From: Bordetella genomosp. 2
Lineage (GTDB): Bacteria > Pseudomonadota > Gammaproteobacteria > Burkholderiales > Burkholderiaceae_B
Reading direction: 5' to 3'
Length of the DNA stretch: 64,000 nt
NCBI RefSeq assembly: GCF_002261345.1
Contig: NZ_NEVT01000009.1
Location: forward strand, 434,001-498,000
Shown: positions 1 through 11,596 of the stretch, one piece after another
Numbering within the stretch: the stretch's first letter is position 1
Layout of the letters: the number at the start of each line of letters is the position of its first letter
Notes under the pieces: generated by a model
Databases searched by the model: none
The model's input: only the letters and a program-made list of their open reading frames with translations
Told to the model about the DNA's origin: nothing
Translations under genes and position numbers: made by a program

Positions 1-289
1 GCATACTGCGGCGCAACGCATTGAGGTCGCGCCGCGACGCGTGGGTGATGTCGCGCCCCTCGAAGCGGATGCGCCCGGCCGTCGGCTCGATCAGGCGCAT
101 CGCCAGGCGCGCCGTGGTCGATTTTCCACAGCCGGTCTCGCCGACGATGGCCAGGGTCTCGCCCCGGGCGATCGACAGGCTGACATCGTCGACCGCGCGC
201 ACCATGCCGACCTGCCGCCGCAGCAGGGCCCCGCTGCGCACCGGATAATGTTTCGACACGCCTTCCAGCTCCAGCAGGGTCTCGGTCAT
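1..289 (-). CDS. ABC transporter ATP-binding protein, DppF/OppF-like (C-terminal part beyond the window)
   Basis: The N-terminal 96 or so residues of an ATPase that powers peptide-type uptake at the inner membrane. The translation starts [20 protein letters not shown] and shows the Walker A sequence GETGCGKST. The start is fixed by a four-base ATGA overlap with the stop of the upstream ATPase gene, which implies translational coupling. It is the last visible gene of a minus-strand operon (regulator, two permeases, binding protein, amidohydrolase, two ATPases). The pair of adjacent ATPases is the usual DppD/DppF or OppD/OppF arrangement. Family assignment is firm; substrate is unknown. The Walker B and signature motifs lie outside the window, so integrity cannot be judged. 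Confidence 0.88.
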   Translation of the reverse strand, partial: MTETLLELEGVSKHYPVRSGALLRRQVGMVRAVDDVSLSIARGETLAIVGETGCGKSTTARLAMRLIEPTAGRIRFEGRDITHASRRDLNALRRSM

Positions 290-1266
290 GCGAATTGCTC
301 CAGTGGAACGTTCCAGCATGCCGCCGCGTGGCCCGGCGCCACCTCTTCCAGGGCAGGCAGGTCGCGCCGGCAGCGCTCGCTGGCGAACAGGCAGCGCGGG
401 TTGAAGCGGCATCCGGCCGGATAGCGGAACGGCGGCGGCACCGTGCCGCGGATCGTCAACAGGCGCGCCGTGTCGGCGCTCATGCGCGGCAGCGAACTCA
501 TCAGGCCCAGCGTGTAGGGATGCTGGGTATCCTGGAAGACGGCCGACACCGACGCGGCTTCCATGACCTTGCCGGCATACATCACGGCCACTTCGTCGGC
601 GCATTGCGCGATGACGCCGAGGTCGTGGGTGATCAGCACGATGGCCATGCCCGTCTCCTGCTGCAGGTCGCGCAGCAGTTGCAGGATCTGTGCCTGGATC
701 GTCACGTCCAGTGCGGTGGTGGGCTCGTCGGCGATCAGCACGGCCGGCTTGCAGGCCAGCGCCATGGCGATCATGACCCGCTGGCGCATGCCGCCGGAAA
801 GCTGGTGCGGGTACTCGGCGAAGCGGCGCTCGGGCGAGGATATGCGCACCTTGGCCAGCGCTTCGATGGCCAGGGCTTTCAGGTCGCTGTCCGCCATCGA
901 ATGATGCGCGCGAACCGCCTCCATGATCTGGAAGCCGACCGTGTGCACCGGGTTGAGGCTGGTCATCGGTTCCTGGAAGACCATCGCGATGCGGTTGCCG
1001 CGGATCTCCCGCATGCGGGCGGCCGACAGGGTGCGCAGGTCGCGGCCCTCGAACAGGATCTGGCCCGCCTGGATGCGCCCGGGCGGAGGCACCAACCCCA
1101 TGATCGACAGCGACAGCATGCTTTTGCCCGAGCCGCTTTCGCCCACGATGCCGAGGGTCGTGCCGGGCCGCACCTGCAGGCTGACGCCGTCCACGGCGCG
1201 CACCTCCCCCATGGGGGTATGGAACGCCGTGACCAGGTCCCGCACTTCGAGTATGGGCGCATCCAT
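286..1266 (-). CDS. ABC transporter ATP-binding protein, DppD/OppD-like
   Basis: A 326-residue ATPase, full length for the DppD/OppD family. Visible motifs in order are Walker A (GESGSGKS), the Q-loop region ([12 protein letters not shown]), the ABC signature LSGGMRQR, Walker B ([13 protein letters not shown]) and the H-loop (LITHDLG). The C-terminal oligopeptide-transporter extension with clustered cysteines ([14 protein letters not shown]) is present. In E. coli homologues such an extension holds a metal cluster. It lies 10 bases after the amidohydrolase stop and overlaps the next ATPase by ATGA, so it is in the same operon. It should hydrolyse ATP for the DppB/DppC-like permease pair upstream. 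The substrate cannot be read from this subunit. Confidence 0.93.
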   Translation of the reverse strand: MDAPILEVRDLVTAFHTPMGEVRAVDGVSLQVRPGTTLGIVGESGSGKSMLSLSIMGLVPPPGRIQAGQILFEGRDLRTLSAARMREIRGNRIAMVFQEPMTSLNPVHTVGFQIMEAVRAHHSMADSDLKALAIEALAKVRISSPERRFAEYPHQLSGGMRQRVMIAMALACKPAVLIADEPTTALDVTIQAQILQLLRDLQQETGMAIVLITHDLGVIAQCADEVAVMYAGKVMEAASVSAVFQDTQHPYTLGLMSSLPRMSADTARLLTIRGTVPPPFRYPAGCRFNPRCLFASERCRRDLPALEEVAPGHAAACWNVPLEQFA

Positions 1267-1276
1267 GGATGCTCCT

Positions 1277-2722
1277 TCAGGCCAGCGGAAAAGTCAGGGG
1301 CGAGACCTGCGAGATACTGCGATGCGCCACCAGGTCGAGCTCCGGCACGCGCTCGGCCGCGCGCTGCTGGGCCTCGTGCACCGCGGCAGCGGCCGCGGCG
1401 CGGTCGATGGTGAGCAGTTTGCCCGCATCCACCACCTTGCGGCCATCGACATAGACGGTATGGATGGCGCGGTCCCCGGCCGCGTAAATGAGGCTGCGCA
1501 CCGGGTCGCGATACGGGCTCATCATCGGATGCGTCATGTCCACCATGACCACGTCCGCCTTTGCGCCGACCGCCAGCCGGCCGATGTCCTCGCGTCCCAG
1601 CGCGCGCGCTCCGCCCACGGTGGCGGCATCGAAGACATCGGTGGTGGTGAGCGTGCGCGGATTGTCCGCCATCACGCGCGCCAGGTACGCCACGTGGCGC
1701 ATTTCGTCCATGATGTTGTGGGGATACGAGTCCGTGCCGATGCCCATGTTCACGCCGGCCCGCCGATAACGCCCGAAATCGCGCAACGCCATGCCGCGCC
1801 GCATGAAAATGGTGGGACAGTGCGCCACCGTGGTGCCGGTCTCGGCCAGAATGGCCAGGTCCTTGTCGGTGCTCCAGTGCGTGCGCGGGTGGTGATCCAG
1901 GAAGATCCCGTGCCCCACGATCGACTGCGGCCGCAGCACCCCCAGCGAATGCAGCCACTGGATCGGCGTGACGCCGTGGCGGCGGGTCATCTCGTGGAAC
2001 TCCGGCACCGACTGCGCCGCATGGATCTGCCACGACAGGCCGCGCCGGGCTGCCTCTTCACGGCTGGCCTTGATCAGCTCCGGCGTGCAGGTATCGACCT
2101 GCGAGGGGCTGACCAGGCCGAACAGCCGTCCGCTGGGATGCCGCTGGACTTCGTCGATGATCTTGAGCGCGGCTTCCATGCCTTTCTCGCCGCCCTTTTC
2201 ATCCCATTCGTACTCCACCAGGTGCCCGTTGCGGGTGAGCCAGCGGGCCGACTTGAACATGGGCGCAATGCAGCCCCTGATGCCGCTCTGCGCCATGATG
2301 TCGACCCACTGCGGATGCGCGCCGGACATGTCCACCAATGTGGTCACTCCGGACAGCAGCAGTTCGGACAACGCCAGCCGCAGGCAGTCGGGCGTGCCCT
2401 GCGCGTCGCCGCGCACCAGCGGCATGATTTCGTACAGGGCGGAGTTGTACAGGCCGGCCGAGCCGATCTCATCGGTATAGCCCTTGTTCAGCGGCTCGCT
2501 GGCCGGGTGGCTGTGGATATTGACCAGGCCGGGCATGATCATCATGCCCTTGCCGTCGATCTGCTCCACGGCCTGCCCGGCCGACGCCTCGTAGCCGCGG
2601 CCCACGAAAGTGATGCGGTTGCCTTCGAACGCGAGGTCCGCATCCGGCATATAGGTATGGCGCTGGTTCTGCGCGTCCCACCCGATGATGAAGCTGGCAT
2701 TCTTGATTACGCTCGTGCTCAT
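1277..2722 (-). CDS. metal-dependent amidohydrolase (cytosine/adenosine-deaminase-like, TRZ/ATZ group)
   Basis: A 481-residue amidohydrolase-superfamily enzyme. The start [16 protein letters not shown] follows a GGAA-type ribosome binding site; a much longer open frame upstream only overlaps the binding-protein gene in another frame. Metal-ligand motifs are visible: the first strand HxH ([10 protein letters not shown]), a later His in WQIHAAQ, a His in [10 protein letters not shown] and the Asp of GTDSYPHN. These are the signatures of deaminases and chlorohydrolases acting on nucleobase-like or triazine-like rings. No signal peptide is seen, so it should act in the cytoplasm. Being inside a transporter operon, it probably processes the imported compound (inference). 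The exact substrate is not recognisable; hydantoinase-like or guanine-deaminase-like activity are alternatives. Confidence 0.85.
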   Translation of the reverse strand: MSTSVIKNASFIIGWDAQNQRHTYMPDADLAFEGNRITFVGRGYEASAGQAVEQIDGKGMMIMPGLVNIHSHPASEPLNKGYTDEIGSAGLYNSALYEIMPLVRGDAQGTPDCLRLALSELLLSGVTTLVDMSGAHPQWVDIMAQSGIRGCIAPMFKSARWLTRNGHLVEYEWDEKGGEKGMEAALKIIDEVQRHPSGRLFGLVSPSQVDTCTPELIKASREEAARRGLSWQIHAAQSVPEFHEMTRRHGVTPIQWLHSLGVLRPQSIVGHGIFLDHHPRTHWSTDKDLAILAETGTTVAHCPTIFMRRGMALRDFGRYRRAGVNMGIGTDSYPHNIMDEMRHVAYLARVMADNPRTLTTTDVFDAATVGGARALGREDIGRLAVGAKADVVMVDMTHPMMSPYRDPVRSLIYAAGDRAIHTVYVDGRKVVDAGKLLTIDRAAAAAAVHEAQQRAAERVPELDLVAHRSISQVSPLTFPLA

Positions 2723-2742
2723 TTCCGGTTCCTTGTGGCGGT

Positions 2743-4341
2743 TCAATTCTTGACGCGTATATCCAGGCCCTTGTACAGCGAGGCCCCGTACAACCCATGC
2801 GGCCGCGCGCCTTCTACGCGGTCGGCGCTGACCATCCAGAGCTGCACATTGACCAGCGGCGCCCACACGGCCTGCTCGGAAAGCTGCCGCTGCACCTTGC
2901 TGGTGGCCTCCTGGCGCTGCGCATCGGTCAGGGCGGCCGACGCCTGGGCGGCATAGGCATCGGTATCCTTGTTGTTCCAGTTCATCCGGTTCGGCGTCGG
3001 CATCTGCACGCTGCGGAAGTAGAAGTTCACCCACTCGGTCACGGTGATATAGGGCAGGTTCATGATGAAGGCGTCGAATTCCTGCGTGGCCAGCTTGCCC
3101 CATACGGCCGTGTTGTCCCACAGCTGGACCTGCAGGTCGATGCCGACACGGCGCAAGTCGGCCTGCAGCGTTTCGGCCATGCGCGAGGTGGTGTCGTTGC
3201 GGCTGCCGTACACCAGGAACGACGCCCTCACGCCGTCCTTGACGCGAACGCCGTCCGGGCCGGGCTTCCAGCCGGCCTCGTCGAGCAGCTTGGCGGCGGC
3301 GGCCGGGTCGTACTGCTGCAGGTACTTGACCGATTCCGGGTCGTAGTCGACGGCATTCGGGTTGGCCATACTGCGGCGCGGATCGGCATGGCCGAAGTAG
3401 ATGGCCTTGACCAGCGTGTCGCGATTGATTGCCGCGTTGACTGCCTTGCGGATCGCCAGGTCGCCCGTGACCGGCTTGTTGACGCGGAATCCCAGGAAGT
3501 AATCGTCGATGGCATTCGGCTGCTGCTGCACCTTCATGCCGGGAATCTTCTTCATCCCGTCCAGCGCGAACGCCGGCACGTTCTGGCTGGTATCGCCCTG
3601 CCGCGACTGTATGGCGGCCATGAGCGTATTCGACTCGGGCACCACCTTCCAGATCACGCGGTCCAGTTGCGGACTGGGGTTCTTGTATATGGGCGGCCCC
3701 CACTTGTAGTGGGGGTTCTTCTTCAACACGAGTTCCTGGCGCGGCGTCCAGCTGACCCAGCAATAGGGGCCGGTGCCGTTGAACCCCTGGGTGCCGAAGT
3801 TCTTCCCGAGTTTTTCCACCGTGTTCTTGTCGACGATGGACGCGAAGGGCAGCGCGAGCTGATAGAGGGTATCGCTGAACGGAGACGACAGTTCGTAGTC
3901 GACCGTATAGTCGTCCACCGCCCTGACTTCCTTGATCGGCCCCACCTTCAGGCGCACCGGCGACTTGTTCGCCGGGTCGGCCAGGCGATTCAGCGAATAC
4001 GCCACGTCCTGCGCGGTCATCGGCCGCCCATCGCAGAACTTGACGTCCTTGCGCAGCACGAACCGGTAGGTCTTGCCGTCGTCGGATACCGTCCATGATT
4101 CGGCCAGGCCCGGCTTGACGGTCTTCAGGTCGAAGTCGAGGCTGACCAGTGTGTCCGCCATCATGAACATGACCTCGCCCATGCGGGTGGACGTGGTGCG
4201 TATGGGGTCGTAGATGTCCGCGTCGGCCACGCGCAGCACGGTCAGCGTGCCGGGCTGCTGCGCGTGGGCACTCACGCCCGCCAGTGCCACGACGCCGGCC
4301 AGCGCGGCGGCCATGCATGTCTTTTTCACCCTTGTCTTCAT
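2743..4341 (-). CDS. ABC transporter periplasmic substrate-binding protein, family 5
   Basis: A 532-residue extracellular solute-binding protein of the DppA/OppA class. The chosen start MKTRVKKTC follows a GGAAAG site and gives a clean signal peptide: positive N-terminus, a hydrophobic core ([16 protein letters not shown]) and an AHAQQ cleavage region. An upstream in-frame start would put 24 charged residues before it. Family-5 features include the N-terminal block [18 protein letters not shown] and a [16 protein letters not shown] segment. It should capture the substrate in the periplasm and deliver it to the permease pair. Family-5 proteins bind peptides, nickel, glutathione, opines or sugars, so the ligand is open. 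The next gene downstream is the amidohydrolase, 20 bases away. Confidence 0.92.
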   Translation of the reverse strand: MKTRVKKTCMAAALAGVVALAGVSAHAQQPGTLTVLRVADADIYDPIRTTSTRMGEVMFMMADTLVSLDFDLKTVKPGLAESWTVSDDGKTYRFVLRKDVKFCDGRPMTAQDVAYSLNRLADPANKSPVRLKVGPIKEVRAVDDYTVDYELSSPFSDTLYQLALPFASIVDKNTVEKLGKNFGTQGFNGTGPYCWVSWTPRQELVLKKNPHYKWGPPIYKNPSPQLDRVIWKVVPESNTLMAAIQSRQGDTSQNVPAFALDGMKKIPGMKVQQQPNAIDDYFLGFRVNKPVTGDLAIRKAVNAAINRDTLVKAIYFGHADPRRSMANPNAVDYDPESVKYLQQYDPAAAAKLLDEAGWKPGPDGVRVKDGVRASFLVYGSRNDTTSRMAETLQADLRRVGIDLQVQLWDNTAVWGKLATQEFDAFIMNLPYITVTEWVNFYFRSVQMPTPNRMNWNNKDTDAYAAQASAALTDAQRQEATSKVQRQLSEQAVWAPLVNVQLWMVSADRVEGARPHGLYGASLYKGLDIRVKN

Positions 4342-4381
4342 TTGCTTTCCTTGTGCAGTCTGGAGCGCCGGACGACCACCG

Positions 4382-5281
4382 TCACTTGCGCAGTTTCGGA
4401 TCGAGCACGTCACGCAAGGCGTCGCCCAGCGTATTGAAGGCCAGCACGACGATGAAGATCAGCATGCTGGGCAGGACAGATACATGGGGAGCGAAGAAGA
4501 GGAAGCTGCGGCCTTCCGCCGCCATGGATCCCAACTCGGCCGTGGGCGGTTGCGCGCCCAGGCCGATGAAGGACAGCGCCGCGCCCAGCAGGATCACCTG
4601 GCCGAAGCGCAGCGTCACGAACACCATGATGGACGACATGCAATTGGGCAGCAGATGGCGGCGCCACAGGTGCAAGTCGCTGACGCCCAGCGCGCGCGCG
4701 CTTTCGATGTAGTCCTGCTGCAGCACGCTGAGGGCGGCGCCGCGGACAATGCGCGCCATGAGCGGCACGGAGGAGATCGACAGCGCCGCGATGACCGCCG
4801 TCAGGCCGGGCCCGAGGATCGCGGCGATGGCCAGGCCGAACAAGATCGTGGGGAACGACAGCAGGACATCCATCAGGCGCATGAGCACGCCCGATAGCGG
4901 CCGGTAGTACGCCGCCGCCAGGCCGATGCACGCGCCGATCGAGCAGCCGATGAGTATCGACGCCACCGCCATCAACATGGTGGTATGCAACCCGTACAAG
5001 AGCCGCGAGACCATGTCCCGACCCTGCGAATCGGCGCCCAGCAAACCGGCCTCGCCCGGCGCCTTCAGCGCATTGGCCATGTCGCCGCTCCAGGGCCCTG
5101 ATGGCGCCAGCCAAGGGGCGAACAGTGCCGCGGCCACCACCAGCGCCACTACCGTGAAAGCGATCGCGCCGGCGGGGTCCGCCATCAGGCGGCGGAACGT
5201 GGAAACCGCGGGCGGGATCTGCTCGGACTCCGGCGCGACGCGGGGCGGCGTGGTGTCGGTGCCGGACAGGACTTGTTGCAT
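4382..5281 (-). CDS. ABC transporter permease, DppC-like
   Basis: A 299-residue inner-membrane permease. The N-terminal cytoplasmic tail (about 40 residues) is followed by a first membrane segment (AFTVVALVVAAALFAPWLA) and then the binding-protein-dependent transport domain with about five more segments. The coupling loop carries the EAA-type motif ESARALGVSDLHLWRRHLLP, which contacts the ATPases. The sequence GADSQGRDMVSRLLYG is typical of DppC/OppC. It lies 12 bases after the DppB-like gene and 40 bases before the binding-protein gene, so it forms the heterodimeric channel with the former. Confidence 0.94.
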   Translation of the reverse strand: MQQVLSGTDTTPPRVAPESEQIPPAVSTFRRLMADPAGAIAFTVVALVVAAALFAPWLAPSGPWSGDMANALKAPGEAGLLGADSQGRDMVSRLLYGLHTTMLMAVASILIGCSIGACIGLAAAYYRPLSGVLMRLMDVLLSFPTILFGLAIAAILGPGLTAVIAALSISSVPLMARIVRGAALSVLQQDYIESARALGVSDLHLWRRHLLPNCMSSIMVFVTLRFGQVILLGAALSFIGLGAQPPTAELGSMAAEGRSFLFFAPHVSVLPSMLIFIVVLAFNTLGDALRDVLDPKLRK

Positions 5282-5293
5282 GGCGGTCTCCGG

Positions 5294-6232
5294 TCAGGCG
5301 CGCAGGCGCGGGTCGAGCGCCGTGTACAGGATGTCGACGGCGAGATTGATGAAGATGAAACCCAGCGACAAGATGATGATCGTGCCCTGTGCCATGGGAA
5401 AATCGCTGGACAGGATGGCGCCCACCGCAAGGCGGCCGACGCCCGGCCAGCTGAACACGGTCTCGGTCACCACCGCGCCGCCCAGCAGGAAGCCGATCTG
5501 CAGGCCGAGCAGCGTCACAATGGGAATCAGGGCGTTGCGCAGGGCGTGCCGCATCATGACGACCCATTCCGTCAGGCCCTTGGCCCGGGCGGTGCGCACA
5601 TGGTCCGCGCCCAGCACATCCAGCACGGCGGTGCGGGTCATGCGCGCCACCGGGCCGATGAACACCCCTCCCAGGGTCAGGGCGGGCAGGATGATTGCTT
5701 TCAGGCCCTCCAGCGTCCACAGCGGCCCGCCGCGCCCGGTGAAGGGCAGCCATTGCAGCTTGAAGCCGACGCCCCAAACCAGTATCAAGCCCACGAAGAA
5801 GACCGGCACCGACACGCCGGCGACGGAGAACGCCATGATGCAGCGGTCCAGCAGCGATCGCTGGTAGCGCGCCCCCAGCGTGCCCAGCAGAATGCCCAGG
5901 GGAATCGCCCAGATCAGGGACGCGAACATCAGCTCCAGGCTGGGGCCGATGGTGGTTCCCAGCTCCTGGATGACCGGGACGTTGTTGATGAGCGAAACGC
6001 CCAGGTCACCTTGCAGCAAACGCCAGATATACAGGCCGAACTGCACCAGCAGGGGCTTGTCCAGGCCCATTTCGATGCGCAGGGCGTCGATCACGTCCTG
6101 CGTGGCGTTCGGGCCGGCGCGCACCACGGCCGGATCGTTCGGCCCCGCCTGCATGAGCAGGAAGCCGATCAGCAGCACCCCGAGCATGACGGGAACCGCG
6201 AGCAAGAGCCGCATCAAGCAGTGCCGAAGCAT
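5294..6232 (-). CDS. ABC transporter permease, DppB-like
   Basis: A 312-residue inner-membrane permease of the DppB/OppB family: the N-terminal segment (LLLAVPVMLGVLLIGFLLMQ), an external loop, then the conserved permease domain with the EAA loop (ARAKGLTEWVVMMRHALRN). The ATG at 6232 is preferred over an in-frame GTG two codons upstream. A strong GGAGGAG site lies about six bases before the ATG but would abut the GTG. It is the first structural gene after the regulator, separated from it by 66 bases. It should pair with the DppC-like permease to form the channel. Confidence 0.94.
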   Translation of the reverse strand: MLRHCLMRLLLAVPVMLGVLLIGFLLMQAGPNDPAVVRAGPNATQDVIDALRIEMGLDKPLLVQFGLYIWRLLQGDLGVSLINNVPVIQELGTTIGPSLELMFASLIWAIPLGILLGTLGARYQRSLLDRCIMAFSVAGVSVPVFFVGLILVWGVGFKLQWLPFTGRGGPLWTLEGLKAIILPALTLGGVFIGPVARMTRTAVLDVLGADHVRTARAKGLTEWVVMMRHALRNALIPIVTLLGLQIGFLLGGAVVTETVFSWPGVGRLAVGAILSSDFPMAQGTIIILSLGFIFINLAVDILYTALDPRLRA

Positions 6233-6298
6233 GAACACTCCTCCAGTAGGGAGTACACGACAACAACAACAGGTGCTACGAAGGCTGTATGGGAAAGC

Positions 6299-6901
6299 TC
6301 AGTAAGTCGGCGGGGTGATCGCCCACACCACCTCGGTGTTGATCAGCCCCGGATTGCGGTAACGATGCAGTTGCGTGCTGGCGAACGAGAAACTGTCGCC
6401 GGCGTTCAGCAGAAAGTATTTGTCGCCGACCCACAGTTCCATGGTGCCGCGCACCACCAGGCCGGCCTCTTCGCCGCGGTGCACGTAGGCCTCGCCGCTG
6501 TCGGCGCCGGGCTCCAGTACGCACATGACCAGTTCGAGCTGGCCGGAAAGATTCGGGGACAGCAGGTAGTCGGCGATTCCGCCCGCGAACGACAGGCGCC
6601 GGCGGCTTTCGGCACGCACCACGATCCCGTCGTCGGAGGGATCCACCGGCAGACCCTGGGGAAAAAACCAGCTGATCTGCACATCCAGGGCGCGGGCGAT
6701 TTCCTGCAGCGCGCCGATGGTAGGCCGGCTGACGCCGCGCTCGAGCTGGCTGAGATAACTGATGGACTTGCCGCAGCGCTCGGAGAGCACTTGCAGGGAA
6801 TAGCCGCGCGCCTTGCGCAGATTCTTGACCTCGGTGCCGATCCACAAGGCGGATTCGTCGGTCAACTCGGCTTGAAGCGTTGGCACTGCATTCGTTGTCA
6901 T
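6299..6901 (-). CDS. XRE-family transcriptional regulator with cupin domain
   Basis: A 200-residue regulator. Residues about 20-80 are a helix-turn-helix of the Cro/C1 type (LRKARGYSLQVLSERCGKS, SYLSQLERGVSRPTIGALQE). Residues about 125-195 form a cupin sensor barrel (GEEAGLVVRGTMELWVGDK, LNAGDSFSF). This architecture is common in regulators of amino-acid, polyamine and opine-type catabolism, where the cupin binds a small effector. It is the first gene of the minus-strand operon, so it likely controls its own transcription together with the transporter and amidohydrolase genes (inference). The roughly 270 bases upstream, before the terminator after rpsJ, should contain the operon promoter; an AT-rich stretch lies at about 6940-7000. 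Confidence 0.9.
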   Translation of the reverse strand: MTTNAVPTLQAELTDESALWIGTEVKNLRKARGYSLQVLSERCGKSISYLSQLERGVSRPTIGALQEIARALDVQISWFFPQGLPVDPSDDGIVVRAESRRRLSFAGGIADYLLSPNLSGQLELVMCVLEPGADSGEAYVHRGEEAGLVVRGTMELWVGDKYFLLNAGDSFSFASTQLHRYRNPGLINTEVVWAITPPTY

Positions 6902-7094
6902 AGGGAGTATGAGTTCCTAATGCGCCACACCACGGAAAAATCCGCCCTGCTTTTTTACGATTATGAAATTTTGGGGCTATTTTTCTATGATCGTTTTCCC
7001 TAGGCCCCACCCGGATGCGGGTTTTCTCCCTGGATACGCCATCAGGGCCGTGAAATTCCGGCTTATTTCTTTCACCCCCTGGCGGCGCCAGGCA

Positions 7095-7135
7095 GCAAAA
7101 AGGCCGCACCCCCAAGGGGAATGCGGCCTTTTTGC
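7095..7135 (-). terminator. Rho-independent terminator after rpsJ
   Basis: A perfect 14-base inverted repeat (7095-7108 with 7122-7135, arm GCAAAAAGGCCGCA) with a 13-base loop. Read on the minus strand the stem ends in a run of T residues. It lies 38 bases after the rpsJ stop, so it ends the str operon at this point. The A/T runs on both sides could let it work in both directions. Confidence 0.9.
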
Positions 7136-7173
7136 CTGGCCCGCGCGCGCTCGGCGCGTGGGGCCACAGGGAT

Positions 7174-7485
7174 TTACTGCAGCGCGATCTCGACGTCGAC
7201 GCCAGCCGGCAGGTCCAGACGCATCAGGGCGTCCACGGTCTTGTCGGTGGGATCCACGATGTCCACCAGGCGCTGATGGGCGCGGATCTCGAACTGGTCG
7301 CGCGACGACTTGTTCACGTGCGGCGAACGCAGCACGTCATAGCGGCGGATGCGCGTGGGCAGCGGAACCGGACCGCGCACGACAGCGCCGGTACGCTTGG
7401 CGGTATCGACGATCTCGGCGGCGGACTGATCGATCAGCTTGTAGTCGAAGGCTTTCAAGCGGATGCGGATCTTCTGGTTTTTCAT
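7174..7485 (-). CDS. rpsJ: 30S ribosomal protein S10
   Basis: A 103-residue protein of standard length ([20 protein letters not shown] ... [13 protein letters not shown]). S10 sits in the head of the small subunit and also serves as NusE in transcription antitermination with NusB. It lies 72 bases downstream of tuf as the last gene of the str operon. In most Burkholderiales S10 is followed directly by rplC of the S10 operon, but here a terminator and an unrelated transporter operon follow. Confidence 0.98.
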   Translation of the reverse strand: MKNQKIRIRLKAFDYKLIDQSAAEIVDTAKRTGAVVRGPVPLPTRIRRYDVLRSPHVNKSSRDQFEIRAHQRLVDIVDPTDKTVDALMRLDLPAGVDVEIALQ

Positions 7486-7557
7486 GGTGTTTCCTAAAGA
7501 ACGAAAAGCGAAGGCGGTTGAAGAGGACGCAGCCGCCTTCGCCGGTTGGGGGTCGCC

Positions 7558-8748
<1,191 letters not shown>

Positions 8749-8827
8749 GATCTCTATCCTTTGACTTTCAAGGAAACTGGGATGATTTGCCGCGCCTCCG
8801 GAGTCACGGAGGCGCGGCGACGGTTAT

Positions 8828-10930
8828 TTACTTGGCCCGAGCGGCGATGACTTCGTCAGCGACGTTCTTGGGAGCCTCGGAGTAATGCTTGAATTCCATG
8901 GTGTACGTGGCACGGCCCTGCGTCAGCGAACGCAGGTTGGTGGCGTAACCGAACATCTCGGCCAGGGGAACCTCGGCCTTGATGGTCTTGCCGCCGCCGA
9001 CCATGTCTTCCATGCCCTGCACCATGCCGCGCCGCGAGGACAGGTCGCCCATCACGGTACCGGCGTAGTCTTCGGGCGTTTCCACTTCAACGGCCATCAT
9101 GGGCTCGAGCAGCACCGGGCTGGCCTTGCGCATGCCTTCCTTGAAAGCCATGGAAGCGGCCATCTTGAACGCGTTTTCGTTCGAGTCCACGTCGTGGCAC
9201 GAACCGAAGAACAGCGTGACCTTGACGTCCACCACCGGGTAGCCGGCCAGGATGCCCGAAGGCAGCGTTTCCTGGATACCCTTGTCGACCGCCGGGATGT
9301 ACTCGCGCGGCACCACGCCACCCTTGATGGCGTCGACGAATTCATAGCCGCCGCCCGCATCGAGGGGTTCGAGCTTGAGCACCACGTGACCGTACTGGCC
9401 GCGGCCGCCCGACTGCTTGACGAACTTGCCTTCGACTTCTTCGCAGGTCTTGCGGATGGTCTCGCGATAGGCCACCTGCGGCTTGCCGACGTTGGCTTCC
9501 ACGCCGAATTCGCGCTTCATGCGGTCGACCAGGATTTCCAGGTGCAGCTCGCCCATGCCCGAGATGATGGTCTGGCCGGATTCTTCGTCGCTGCGCACGC
9601 GGAACGACGGGTCTTCCTGGGCCAGGCGCGACAGGGCCAGGCCCATCTTTTCCTGGTCGGCTTTCGACTTGGGTTCGACGGCCTGCGAGATCACGGGCTC
9701 GGGGAACTCCATGCGCTCGAGCAGGATGTGGGAATCGACGTCGCACAGGGTTTCACCGGTGGTGACGTCCTTCAGGCCCACCACGGCGGCGATGTCGCCC
9801 GCCAGAACTTCCTTGATTTCCTCGCGGTTGTTGGCGTGCATCTGCAGCAGGCGGCCGACGCGTTCCTTCTTGCCCTTGATGGGGTTGTAGACCGTGTCGC
9901 CCGACTTCAGGACGCCCGAGTACACGCGCACGAAGGTGAGCTGGCCCACGAACGGGTCGCTCATCAGCTTGAATGCCAGCGCGGACATCTTCTCGCCGTC
10001 ATCGGCCTTGCGCGAGATCTCGTTGCCATCGTCATCCTGGCCGGCGACCGGCGGGATGTCGATCGGCGAAGGCAGGTAGTCGATGACCGCGTCCAGCATG
10101 CGCTGCACGCCCTTGTTCTTGAAGGCGGTGCCGCACAGCATGGGCTGGATCTCGCCGGCGATGGTGCGCTGGCGGATGGCGGTGTTGATCTCGGCTTCGT
10201 CGAGCGAACCGGTCTCGAGGTACTTGTTCATCAGTTCCTCGGTGGACTCGGCGGCGGCCTCGACCAGCTTCTCGCGCCATTCGTTGGCGGCGCCTTCCAG
10301 TTCGGCCGGAATGTCGACGTAGTCGAACTTGGTGCCCTGGCTGGCTTCGTCCCAGATGATGGCTTTCATCTTGACCAGGTCGATGACGCCCTTGAAGGAA
10401 TCTTCGGCGCCGATCGGGATCACGATGGGCACGGGGTTGGCGCGCAGGCGCGTCTTCAGCTGGTCATAGACCTTGAAGAAGTTGGCGCCGGTGCGGTCCA
10501 TCTTGTTGACGAAGGCCAGGCGGGGCACGCCGTACTTGTTGGCCTGGCGCCACACGGTTTCGGACTGCGGCTGCACGCCGCCCACCGCGCAGTACACCAT
10601 GCAGGCGCCGTCGAGCACGCGCATGGAGCGTTCCACCTCGATGGTGAAGTCCACGTGGCCCGGGGTGTCGATGATGTTGATGCGGTGTTCGGGATAGTTG
10701 CCGGCCATGCCGCGCCAAAACGCCGTCGTAGCAGCCGACGTGATGGTGATGCCGCGCTCTTGCTCTTGCTCCATCCAGTCCATGGTGGCTGCGCCATCAT
10801 GCACTTCGCCAATCTTGTGGTTGACGCCGGTATAGAACAGGATGCGTTCGGTCGTGGTGGTTTTCCCTGCATCGATGTGCGCAGAGATGCCAATGTTGCG
10901 ATAGCGCTCGATCGGGGTTTTGCGGGCCAT
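8828..10930 (-). CDS. fusA: elongation factor G
   Basis: A 700-residue translocase GTPase of normal length. The P-loop is [13 protein letters not shown]3 is DTPGHVDF and G4 is NKMDR. The later domains show the conserved GMGELHLEI segment and the domain IV region GGRGQYGHV. It drives tRNA-mRNA translocation and, with ribosome recycling factor, subunit splitting. It lies 18 bases after rpsG and before tuf, the conserved str operon order. Nothing unusual is seen. Confidence 0.99.
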   Translation of the reverse strand: MARKTPIERYRNIGISAHIDAGKTTTTERILFYTGVNHKIGEVHDGAATMDWMEQEQERGITITSAATTAFWRGMAGNYPEHRINIIDTPGHVDFTIEVERSMRVLDGACMVYCAVGGVQPQSETVWRQANKYGVPRLAFVNKMDRTGANFFKVYDQLKTRLRANPVPIVIPIGAEDSFKGVIDLVKMKAIIWDEASQGTKFDYVDIPAELEGAANEWREKLVEAAAESTEELMNKYLETGSLDEAEINTAIRQRTIAGEIQPMLCGTAFKNKGVQRMLDAVIDYLPSPIDIPPVAGQDDDGNEISRKADDGEKMSALAFKLMSDPFVGQLTFVRVYSGVLKSGDTVYNPIKGKKERVGRLLQMHANNREEIKEVLAGDIAAVVGLKDVTTGETLCDVDSHILLERMEFPEPVISQAVEPKSKADQEKMGLALSRLAQEDPSFRVRSDEESGQTIISGMGELHLEILVDRMKREFGVEANVGKPQVAYRETIRKTCEEVEGKFVKQSGGRGQYGHVVLKLEPLDAGGGYEFVDAIKGGVVPREYIPAVDKGIQETLPSGILAGYPVVDVKVTLFFGSCHDVDSNENAFKMAASMAFKEGMRKASPVLLEPMMAVEVETPEDYAGTVMGDLSSRRGMVQGMEDMVGGGKTIKAEVPLAEMFGYATNLRSLTQGRATYTMEFKHYSEAPKNVADEVIAARAK

Positions 10931-10948
10931 GGTGGGTGTGTCCTTAAA

Positions 10949-11419
10949 TTACCAGCGGAAATGGCTGAAGGCCTTGTTGGCTTCGGCCATCTTGTGCGTG
11001 TCTTCGCGTTTCTTCATCGCGGCGCCACGACCTTCGGAGGCGTCGATCAGCTCGCCGGCCAGGCGCAGATCCATCGATTTCTCGCCACGCTTCTTGGCGG
11101 CTTCGCGCAGCCAGCGCATGGCCAGGGCCAGGCGGCGCACGGGGCGCACTTCAACCGGCACCTGGTAGTTGGCACCGCCCACGCGGCGGCTCTTCACTTC
11201 GACGATCGGCTTGATGTTGTTGATCGCCAGGCTGAAGACCTCGATCGGCTCCTTGCCGGTCTTGGCCTGCACTTGCTCGAGGGCGCCATAGACGATGCGC
11301 TCGGCGACGGCCTTCTTGCCGTCCAGCATGACGACGTTCATGAACTTGGCGAGCTCGACGCTGCCGAACTTGGGATCGGGCAGGATCTCGCGCTTGGGTA
11401 CTTCGCGACGACGGGGCAT
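10949..11419 (-). CDS. rpsG: 30S ribosomal protein S7
   Basis: A 156-residue protein of typical length ([20 protein letters not shown]). S7 nucleates assembly of the head of the 30S subunit on 16S rRNA and contacts the E-site tRNA. In E. coli it is also the translational repressor of the str operon, binding between rpsL and rpsG. Here that intergenic segment is 177 bases long (11420-11596), ample for a comparable leader, but no specific S7 site could be recognised by eye. Confidence 0.98.
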   Translation of the reverse strand: MPRRREVPKREILPDPKFGSVELAKFMNVVMLDGKKAVAERIVYGALEQVQAKTGKEPIEVFSLAINNIKPIVEVKSRRVGGANYQVPVEVRPVRRLALAMRWLREAAKKRGEKSMDLRLAGELIDASEGRGAAMKKREDTHKMAEANKAFSHFRW

Positions 11420-11596
11420 GTTGCTTCCTTGTGTCAGTTCAGTTGAACCGTGTCAGGTGACACGGCCATGGCCGCCCAACGGGACGGCCCCTTACGTGCC
11501 GCGCACCGTCCCGACGAGGGGCTGGCGCGGTTGCACTGTCCTGGCGGCGCTTGCGCGCGACCGGGGGGTACTGCTTGGTTACTGCGATGAAACGGA

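Noticed and set aside
2743-4318. Upstream extension of the amidohydrolase frame to 1013 codons
   Set aside because: The extra part overlaps the binding-protein gene in another frame and has no domain; the conserved start MSTSVIKNA has its own ribosome site.
6233-6238. GTG start two codons upstream for the DppB-like permease
   Set aside because: The GGAGGAG site would directly abut the GTG, whereas its spacing to the ATG at 6232 is normal.
11420-11596. Possible small gene between rpsG and rpsL
   Set aside because: Open frames here have no ribosome site or similarity; the gap fits a leader for S7 translational control.
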